From Thermoprotei archaeon (GTDB taxonomy: Archaea; Thermoproteota; Thermoprotei; Thermofilales; B20-G17), in NCBI GenBank assembly GCA_003650785.1, contig QMRW01000009.1, forward strand, positions 1 to 21,610: a stretch of DNA of 21,610 nt, in the 5' to 3' direction. The notes below the pieces were generated by a model, which was not told where the DNA came from, did no database searches, and was given only the letters and a program-made list of their open reading frames with translations. Each line of letters opens with the position of its first letter. Position 1 is the stretch's first letter. Positions 7,806 through 13,962 of the stretch are shown here, one piece after another. Both the position numbers and the translations under genes were made by a program.

Positions 7806-9482
7806 TCTATTATTCCTAATGTACTCTAATCTCTTCAATATTTCCTCTAAGTCTTTTGGATCTATCTTTCTAAAGAGAGGTTCAGGTCTGTTTATTCTAT
7901 GAACACTATCTATATCTGATATTGCTTCTTCCCATGAGATCTCCTTAAAGTATCCCAGCATCTTCCAAAGTCTCTGCGCGCTCATCGGTATAAAGGGGTA
8001 TAGTAGGACAGCAAGAGCTTTAGCTATTCTGAAAGCAATGTATAGTATAGTCTCTCCTTCTTTGGGGATTTTCTTCAGCTTTTCCCAAGGTCTTGTTTCA
8101 TTTAGGAACTTATTACCAAGAGATGCTATACCTACCACTTCGAGAAGTGCATCTCTAAGCCTAAATTTCTCCATATTTTCCTCAACTTTCTTGATCCTAT
8201 CTTTCAGCTCTTCCAGGACTTGGTTATAATATTCTTGAAGGTATTCCGGTCTTCTTATCTCACCTCTCAGATTTTTCCATATCATGGAGAGTACTCTATG
8301 TATGAAGTTTCCTATAGTATCATTTAATAGGCTATTCACTATATTCACCATGCTTTTCCAACTGAAGTTGATATCTCTAAGTTCAGGTCTGAAGTATATA
8401 AGTACAAATCGCCAGTAATCTACTGGTAACAGTTCTAGGGCTTCATCTATCCATACACCTATTCTTCTACTCTTTGAGAATTTCTGTCCTTCAAATAATA
8501 GGTATTCAGTAGATGCTACAGTCCATGGAAGTACGTATTTCTCTCCTGAGGCTATTAATAATGCTGGGAATATTAATGTGTGGAATGGTATATTATCCTT
8601 TCCTATAAAGTACACACTTCTAGTATCATTAGAGAGCCAAAATTCTCTCCAACCCTCGGGCTCACCTATCTTTTTGAAGTACTCTATTGTTGCTGATATA
8701 TATCCGAGTACAGCTTCCATCCAGACATAAATAGTCTTACCTGAGGCTCCTGGGAAAGGTGCTGGAATACCCCATTTGTTATCTCTAGTAAGAGATCTAG
8801 CCTTAAGTCCTTCTTTAAGGATAGAGAGACTCATTCTTCTGGCGTTAGCTGGCAATTGTTTATTGTTTTCTATATAATCCCTGAGAGTTCTTTCAAGCTT
8901 CTTTAGGTCTATGTACCAGTGTTTAGTCTTCTTGGATATAGGCTTGGTTCCACATATAGCACATTTAGGATCTACTAGGGTTAGTGGTGTCAGTAGTCTA
9001 CCGCAGCTATCGCACTGATCTCCCTTCGCATCCTCGTAGCCACAGTAGGGACACCTTCCTACTATGAACCTATCGGGGAGGAACATTTTATCCACTGGAC
9101 AGTAGGGCATCTCATCCTCTTTCTCAAATATATACCCTTTATTGTATAATACCATGTAAAAATCTCTTACGAATTTCTTATGAATCTCACTCTCGGTCCT
9201 GGTGTAATTATCGAAAGATATCCACCATTTGTCAAATAGATCTTTCACTATCTTGTGGTTTCTGTTGGTGAGCTCTTCGGGTTTAATCCTTTTTCTAATA
9301 GCTTCTACCTCTATAGGTGTACCGTGTTCATCAGATCCACTTACGAATACTACCTTGTCACCTTTTATCCTAAAGTATCTAGCCGATACATCAGCTGAAA
9401 GTACCGAGCCTATCATCGTACCTAGGTGTGGTATAGCATTTATATATGGCCATGCTGCACAGATTAACCATTTTCTGGTCAA
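7782..9482 (-). CDS. metG: Methionyl-tRNA synthetase
   Basis: 566 aa from the TTG at 9480-9482. It charges tRNA-Met with methionine in the cytosol. Class I signatures are PHLGTMIGS (HIGH equivalent, His19) and KFSKS (KMSKS equivalent, about 334-338). The connective insertion carries zinc ligands Cys128, C144-x2-C147, C157-x2-C160 and C174-x2-C177; the first knuckle reads C-P-V-D rather than C-x2-C. The protein ends after the helical anticodon domain and has no C-terminal EMAP/tRNA-binding domain. GAGGTG lies 6 nt before this TTG, a strong ribosome site. The longer start, GTG at 9491, is part of that GAGGTG and is therefore unlikely. It is convergent with the tRNA methylthiotransferase gene (24-bp overlap) and 80 bp from ahcY. 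Confidence 0.97.
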
Positions 9483-9562
9483 GTACCCCACCTCTCATTA
9501 TTATCTACTACTCTATATCAAATACCTTTTCTATAGAGTTCAGACCACGACTAACTATGCTT

Positions 9563-10873
9563 TTAAGTCCCTAATTTCCACTCACTCAGATATCTCTGTT
9601 GCTCCTCTGTAAGCTCGTCTATAGAGATACCTAGTGCTTCTAGCTTCATTCTAGCTATATTTTCATCCATCTCTTGGGGTAGTTTGTACACTTTTGGCTT
9701 GAGTTCACTCCTATGCTCGACAAGAAACTTAACTGCCATAGCCTGGTTTGAGAAACTCATATCCATTACTTCACTGGGATGTCCTTCAGCAGCAACTAAG
9801 TTTACTAACCTACCCTCAGCAAGAAGGTAGATTCTCCTACCGTCAGCTAGTATGTACTCAGTTACGTTTTCCCTCACTTGTCTCTTTTTCTCGGCTATTT
9901 CCTCTAAATCTCTGAGATTTATCTCTACATTGAAGTGTCCTGCATTAGCCAGTACAGCGCCACTCTTCATCTTGAGCATATGTTCCTTCCTGATGACGTT
10001 TATATCACCAGTAGCTGTTATGAATACATCTCCTATCTCAGCTGCTCTATCCATGGGCATTACTTCAAATCCATCATAGACTGCTTCTAAAGCTCTTATA
10101 GGATTGACTTCAGTTATTATAACATGTGCTCCCATACCTTTAGCCCTCATGGCTATACCTCTACCACACCATCCATATCCAGCAATAACTACTCTCTTTC
10201 CGGCCAATAACATATTAGTAGCCCTTATTATTCCATCTAGGGTACTCTGTCCAGTTCCATACCTATTATCAAATAGATACTTAGTAAACGCCTCATTCAC
10301 TGCTATGATGGGATATTTTAATAGTCCTGCCTTCTCTAATGCTCTTAATCTAAGGACTCCAGTAGTAGTTTCTTCAGTCCCCCCTATAATACCTGAAAGT
10401 ATCTCCTCTATAGGTTTCTTTAGGATACTTCGTACTACCTCTACATCTTTTCCCGTTTCGTTGTAGTACAGCTTATGTACAGTTGAAACTATATCAGCAC
10501 CATCATCCATAGTTATGTTAGGGTTACTATCCAGAGCCTTACCTATAGCCCAATAGTATTCTTCTTCTTTCATCCCTCTCCACGCATATACGCTAATTCC
10601 CTCCTCTACTAATGCCGCTGCTACATCATCCTGTGTAGATAGAGGATTACATGGTACTAAAGTTATTTCAGCACCACCTGCTACTAGTGTTCTCATGAGA
10701 ACTGCAGTTTCTTTAGTTACATGGAGTGATGCCCCTATTCTGACACCCTCCAAGGGTCTGCTCTTCGAGAACTTCTCTCGGATTTTCATTAGTACTGGCA
10801 TGCTTCTCTCAGCCCAATAGATCCTATTCCTTCCTTTGTCAGCTAGCCCTATATTCCTTATCCTATATTCCAC
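9563..10873 (-). CDS. ahcY: S-adenosylhomocysteine hydrolase (adenosylhomocysteinase)
   Basis: 436 aa. It reversibly splits S-adenosylhomocysteine into adenosine and homocysteine using bound NAD, removing the product of SAM-dependent methylations. Visible motifs are TMDDGAD (121-127), GTEETTTG (165-172), NEAFTKYLFDN (193-203, with the substrate Lys and Asp), RYGTGQS, the Rossmann loop GYGWCGRG (232-239) and AGHFNVEI. It ends without the Lys-Tyr tail of bacterial and eukaryotic enzymes, as is usual in archaea. The start is GTG (10871-10873), preceded by GGGGATC. It lies downstream of the small zinc-ribbon gene on the same strand, with its own TATA-like boxes in the 65-bp gap. Confidence 0.97.
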   Translation of the reverse strand: MEYRIRNIGLADKGRNRIYWAERSMPVLMKIREKFSKSRPLEGVRIGASLHVTKETAVLMRTLVAGGAEITLVPCNPLSTQDDVAAALVEEGISVYAWRGMKEEEYYWAIGKALDSNPNITMDDGADIVSTVHKLYYNETGKDVEVVRSILKKPIEEILSGIIGGTEETTTGVLRLRALEKAGLLKYPIIAVNEAFTKYLFDNRYGTGQSTLDGIIRATNMLLAGKRVVIAGYGWCGRGIAMRAKGMGAHVIITEVNPIRALEAVYDGFEVMPMDRAAEIGDVFITATGDINVIRKEHMLKMKSGAVLANAGHFNVEINLRDLEEIAEKKRQVRENVTEYILADGRRIYLLAEGRLVNLVAAEGHPSEVMDMSFSNQAMAVKFLVEHRSELKPKVYKLPQEMDENIARMKLEALGISIDELTEEQQRYLSEWKLGT

Positions 10874-10886
10874 TATGATCCCCGGT

Positions 10887-10914
10887 GTATTTATACATCG
10901 TACAAGATAAATAG
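10887..10914 (-). promoter_or_regulatory. TATA-like boxes for ahcY
   Basis: The minus strand reads CTATTTATCTT (10904-10914), predicting a start near 10884 and a leader of about 11 nt with GGGG. A second AT box, GTATAAATAC (10887-10896), is probably too close to the GTG to be used unless a start inside the gene is employed. Confidence 0.45.
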
Positions 10915-10938
10915 ATACTCAAGAATCTAGGGGAGATC

Positions 10939-11181
10939 CTATACTCTTATTCTAAGACCTTTAAATTTCCTACTCCTACTCCTTAGGTGTATTTCAACAG
11001 GTTTATCTTTAAGTCTTGAGAGACATCTAGGACATCTCGAACCTAGTCTCTTCATTATATCTATTGGTGCCAGAGGTTCCTCTCCACTATAGAGTATAAA
11101 ACTACATCTCCTACATCTAACTACAACTGGCAATAGACTACCCTTACTTTCAGGATATGTAGAACCTAATACTTTATTCAC
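10939..11181 (-). CDS. Small zinc-ribbon protein, function unknown
   Basis: 80 aa with a four-cysteine zinc ribbon: C23-R-R-C26 and C50-P-R-C53, separated by 23 residues. A basic C-terminus (HLRSRSRKFKGLRIRV) could bind nucleic acid. I do not recognise a named family; size and layout fit small archaeal nucleic-acid-associated zinc ribbons. The start is GTG (11179-11181), with only a weak GAGG upstream. The promoter region holds a perfect inverted repeat (11206-11223) that overlaps an AT-rich box. ahcY follows 65 bp downstream. Confidence 0.75.
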   Translation of the reverse strand: MNKVLGSTYPESKGSLLPVVVRCRRCSFILYSGEEPLAPIDIMKRLGSRCPRCLSRLKDKPVEIHLRSRSRKFKGLRIRV

Positions 11182-11205
11182 GAGCCTCTGAACATAGACA
11201 TCTAA

Positions 11206-11223
11206 AAGTTATGCAGATAACTT
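11206..11223. repeat. Perfect inverted repeat upstream of the zinc-ribbon gene
   Basis: AAGTTAT-GCAG-ATAACTT: a 7-bp perfect stem with a 4-nt centre, about 25 bp before the GTG at 11181. It overlaps the best TATA-like stretch for that gene, so it could be an operator. A second inverted repeat, AAGGGT-CTATA-ACCCTT, lies at 11250-11266. Confidence 0.6.
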
Positions 11224-11302
11224 CTATCGATTATCGTTTTAGTTCCTTTAAGGGTCTATAACCCTTTTATGATATTTGACATTTTGATGATAATACCTTA
11301 AG

Positions 11303-11358
11303 TTTTTATACTACTATAGCGATACCTCTTATAGTATACGAAGAGGGGTATAGTATCT
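11303..11358 (+). promoter_or_regulatory. Promoter and imperfect hairpin before the DUF1512 gene
   Basis: TTTTTATAC (11303-11311) predicts a start near 11335. ATACCTCTT (11322-11330) can pair with AAGAGG-GG-TAT (11341-11351) around a 10-nt loop with a 2-nt bulge. The right arm contains the GAGGGG ribosome site of the TTG start at 11358. Because the left arm is probably just upstream of the RNA start, a DNA operator is as likely as an RNA hairpin. Confidence 0.4.
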
Positions 11359-12485
11359 TGGAGGAGGGAATATCCTTTGAGACTCTAGGAAATATCCTGC
11401 TATGGTTCGTAGTCCTAACACTTCTAGCCTATGGAAATAGAGAGATAGAGATTTGGAGGATAACTAAGGATATAGAGAGATACCTTAGATTCTTTAGGAG
11501 AGCAAGAGATAGAGCTGTTAATGTAGTACTCTCTAGCGTTAAAGAAGCTGCTCAGAAGTATAAACAGAAGCTCGATCTCAGGGTTTTAGAGGATAGGATC
11601 TCTCAGTTAATAGAGAGTGTATTCATACAGCCAGAATCTAAAGATCCATTTAAGATAATAACAAAGCTCAAGCATCTTATATCAACTGAGAATAAGAGGT
11701 TGAGTAATGAAATAAAGATATTAGTACCCTCCTTGAACGATAACGATGTTGAAAACTTAAAAAATATGGTATCAGCAGCTAGAGCGCTCAACTCTATATA
11801 TAAGATGCTTGATCATTACTATAGACTAGCTAGAAAGTTCAAAAGCTTATGGCTATTAATACAGCTTCAATCACTAATGCCCTTCATGTCCGAGGAAATA
11901 CGAGCTCTTGAAAAATCACTAGATGCATTCAAAAATGGTTATCCTATAGGAGATAGTGTAGGTTCCCTAGTAGCCTCCCGATTCATATTCAAACATACCA
12001 CTGATTTTAAACCAGTGGAAATAGTGGAAAACACTATAGCCGTCGAAGTCCCATTTGATGGTAGAAAAGTATACGTCATTAAAGCAAAAGGTCCCAGCGG
12101 ATGTACAGGTCATCCTGATGATGCGCTAAGAGAGCTTCTCAAGGATCTAAACGGTAATGTCGATCTGATAGTTACTGTCGATGCCGCTATAAAACTGGAG
12201 GGAGAGAACTCTGGTCTAGTGGTAGATGGAGTGGGTGTGGCTATTGGTGGCTTGGGTGTAGAGAAGTTCAATATAGAAGAAGTAGCTACTTATAACCAGA
12301 TACCGCTTTATGCAGTATTAGTGAAGATGTCTGAAGCTGAAGCTCTCTCCGTAATGTCGAAGGCTGTAGCACTTGCTGCAGATACAGCAGTAGAGAGAGT
12401 GGAGAGAATAATAAGAGAAAGAAGTAAAGAGGGAAGAAATGTAATCTTAGTAGGAGTAGGCAATACAATAGGAGTCTATCCCTAA
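11358..12485 (+). CDS. DUF1512 family membrane-anchored protein
   Basis: 375 aa. One N-terminal membrane span (about 8-27) is followed by a long charged helical region (about 30-200). A C-terminal alpha/beta domain follows, with Gly-rich segments (KAKGPSGCTGHPDDALREL, VVDGVGVAIGGLGVEKF, VGVGNTIGVYP). This matches my recollection of DUF1512, an archaeal family of about 360 residues without assigned function. The TTG start (11358) has GAGGGG about 10 nt upstream and a TATA-like box at 11303-11311. Asp/His/Gly-rich conservation in the C-terminal domain suggests binding or catalysis but shows no known motif. It is divergent from the zinc-ribbon gene. Confidence 0.85.
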   Translation: MEEGISFETLGNILLWFVVLTLLAYGNREIEIWRITKDIERYLRFFRRARDRAVNVVLSSVKEAAQKYKQKLDLRVLEDRISQLIESVFIQPESKDPFKIITKLKHLISTENKRLSNEIKILVPSLNDNDVENLKNMVSAARALNSIYKMLDHYYRLARKFKSLWLLIQLQSLMPFMSEEIRALEKSLDAFKNGYPIGDSVGSLVASRFIFKHTTDFKPVEIVENTIAVEVPFDGRKVYVIKAKGPSGCTGHPDDALRELLKDLNGNVDLIVTVDAAIKLEGENSGLVVDGVGVAIGGLGVEKFNIEEVATYNQIPLYAVLVKMSEAEALSVMSKAVALAADTAVERVERIIRERSKEGRNVILVGVGNTIGVYP

Positions 12486-12555
12486 AAATCTCCAATATTA
12501 GAAAGGTTTATGTAATGGAAGCTATCTCAAACTTCTGAAGGTTAAGTATGAGTAC

Positions 12556-12981
12556 ATGAGAGGCGAAAGTAGTATGTCCTCTTCAGGAGATGAATCTACG
12601 ATTGCACAGATTAGGAAAAGGTGGATCATATTATTCACAACTATAGCTATAGCATCTATGATAATGACTCTAGCCATGTTAATAGTGCTCATCTATGAGG
12701 GAGTAAGAGAGCCCTATTTTACTATTAACTTGATCCTACTAGGTCTTGCTCTATTCTCGACATATAACGCTCTTAAGTACTACAAGTTTAAACCACCTAA
12801 ACCTAGCAAAGTTATGTCACTAATAAGGTGTTATGAATGTAACTATAGAGAGCTTAGAGAACCTAAGAGTGGAGACTACATATATAAAAATGTAGGAGAA
12901 TGCCCTAAGTGTGGATCTAATAGGTATTACATCGAGAGAATATATTTAGAGAAGGAAGAGCTTAAAACTCGAACTCCCTAA
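12556..12981 (+). CDS. Two-span membrane protein with C-terminal zinc ribbon
   Basis: 141 aa. Two hydrophobic spans (about 23-47 and 53-73) are followed by a cytosolic-looking zinc ribbon, C92-Y-E-C95 and C116-P-K-C119. Function unknown; I recognise no family. The ATG at 12556 is preceded by a three-codon ORF (ATG AGT ACA TGA, 12548-12559) whose stop overlaps the start as ATGA, and GAAGGT sits 5 nt before that mini-ORF. Met7 (12574) is another possible start. A TATA-like stretch TTTATGTA (12506-12513) suggests an independent promoter 70 bp after the DUF1512 gene. Its 3' end overlaps the convergent phosphoesterase gene by 20 bp. Confidence 0.75.
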   Translation: MRGESSMSSSGDESTIAQIRKRWIILFTTIAIASMIMTLAMLIVLIYEGVREPYFTINLILLGLALFSTYNALKYYKFKPPKPSKVMSLIRCYECNYRELREPKSGDYIYKNVGECPKCGSNRYYIERIYLEKEELKTRTP

Positions 12982-13522
12982 CCTTACTCAGTCTCAAAGT
13001 TTCATATCCTTCGTATAACAAAGCTTTCACCCTATTTCTATGAACCTCAAGTATCATAAAGGCAGGGATTAAAGAACCTCCTCCACCACCCCACACACCT
13101 GTAGCAGAACCAGGATTTAGTAGAAGAACTTTACGCTCCTGTTTTCTCATTTCCTCTATAAATGGATTATGGGTGTGCCCGGATACTAGAACATCTACTT
13201 TCATTCTAGTAGCTAACTGAGCTAGTTTACTTATATTACCTCGAGGAAATACCTGATGTCCATGTATTAATCCTATTTTAAGATCCTCGACTCTTACCAC
13301 TTGACTTCTAGGTAATTTGATCCTATCCATATTACCTTCGACTACTACTACCTTATCTGCTAATTCCATTAATTCCTCTAGGACATATCTCTCTATAAGA
13401 TCTCCAGTACACAGAATTATATGGGGCTTACGACTGTAAATAAGATTCACTATCTTGGGGGGTATCTCATATGCTCTAGTGGGGATATGAAAATCTCCCA
13501 GTAGAGCTATTAGTGTGGCCAT
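12962..13522 (-). CDS. Metallophosphoesterase, YfcE/MJ0936/VPS29-like
   Basis: 186 aa from the ATG at 13520-13522. Calcineurin-like motifs are complete: GDFH (Asp10, His12), TGD (Asp41), GNMD (Asn64), IHGHQ (87-91) and SGHTHNP (115-121), giving a two-metal site. YfcE and MJ0936 are cyclic-nucleotide or general phosphodiesterases; eukaryotic VPS29 shares the fold but lost activity. The physiological substrate is unknown. The start overlaps the TGA of the upstream membrane-protein gene (TGATG), indicating translational coupling. A TTG one codon earlier is possible but less likely. It is convergent with the membrane zinc-ribbon gene (20-bp overlap). Confidence 0.9.
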   Translation of the reverse strand: MATLIALLGDFHIPTRAYEIPPKIVNLIYSRKPHIILCTGDLIERYVLEELMELADKVVVVEGNMDRIKLPRSQVVRVEDLKIGLIHGHQVFPRGNISKLAQLATRMKVDVLVSGHTHNPFIEEMRKQERKVLLLNPGSATGVWGGGGGSLIPAFMILEVHRNRVKALLYEGYETLRLSKVREFEF

Positions 13523-13836
13523 CAATATATTACGACTTTTCTAATAAGAAAAGATTTTCTACGTCTCTTATTGAAGATGAGTTTTAGTATCAGTATTGGA
13601 GATAGTAGTAGCATTAGTAGTAATGATACTATGAAGATTGATGTAATCGTTATATTCGCAACGTCTAGATGGGCTAATACAAATACTATGAGTATTAGCT
13701 CGGAGAGCAAGAGAATAGTAAGATAGTCTAGCATAGCCCTCCTCAGAGCTCTTCTGTTAAGCCCATATTGTACAGGGAATACCATGATGATATATGGGTA
13801 ATATAGTAATATAGATGTATTGTATAGAATAACCAT
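13522..13836 (-). CDS. Small two-span membrane protein
   Basis: 104 aa. Two hydrophobic spans (about 38-58 and 63-88) are separated by a short loop. A basic loop precedes them (NRRALRRAM) and a basic tail follows (NKRRRKSFLIRK), predicting both ends in the cytosol. No family recognised. The ATG at 13834-13836 lies about 5 nt after the start predicted from the AT-rich box at 13864-13871, so the mRNA is near-leaderless. An internal ATG at 13785 is an alternative. Its TGA overlaps the ATG of the phosphoesterase gene, so the two are probably made together, perhaps as membrane anchor and enzyme (inference). Confidence 0.7.
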   Translation of the reverse strand: MVILYNTSILLYYPYIIMVFPVQYGLNRRALRRAMLDYLTILLLSELILIVFVLAHLDVANITITSIFIVSLLLMLLLSPILILKLIFNKRRRKSFLIRKVVIY

Positions 13837-13861
13837 GTAAGGCCATCTTCTACCGAAATAG

Positions 13862-13874
13862 GTTTTTAAATATG
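13862..13874. promoter_or_regulatory. Probable bidirectional TATA region
   Basis: GTTTTTAAATATG has a near-symmetric TTTAAATA core. About 25 bp to the right it predicts a start at 13889-13892, the first base of the sRNA terminal stem. About 25 bp to the left it predicts a start near 13841, just before the ATG at 13836. Confidence 0.5.
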
Positions 13875-13888
13875 CCCTGATATAGTAT

Positions 13889-13948
13889 AGGGGCTATGAA
13901 GGAAGTTTCGCGCACTGATAGATGAGGAGGGGTCCTTGTTGAGCCCCT
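13889..13948 (+). ncRNA. Box C/D guide sRNA in the leader of the PAPS-reductase-like gene
   Basis: Element order with positions: terminal stem AGGGGCT (13889-13895) pairing with AGCCCCT (13942-13948); box C ATGAAGG (13896-13902); 12-nt guide (13903-13914); box D' CTGA (13915-13918); box C' TAGATGA (13919-13925); 13-nt guide (13926-13938); box D TTGA (13939-13942). Guide spacing of 12 and 13 nt is the archaeal norm. Boxes C and D both deviate, but in a compensating way: the U-U and G-C pairs of the kink-turn become A-U and G-U, and the tandem G-A pairs are kept. Next to D' the guide reads GUUUCGCGC, complementary to GCGCGAAAC, part of the conserved archaeal 16S rRNA segment used for the 344F primer. 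The predicted 2'-O-methyl site, five bases from D', is the second C of GCGCG (about 361, E. coli numbering). The C'/D' pair has no spacer, a weak point. Confidence 0.65.
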
Positions 13949-13962
13949 AAAGGTGATGTACA

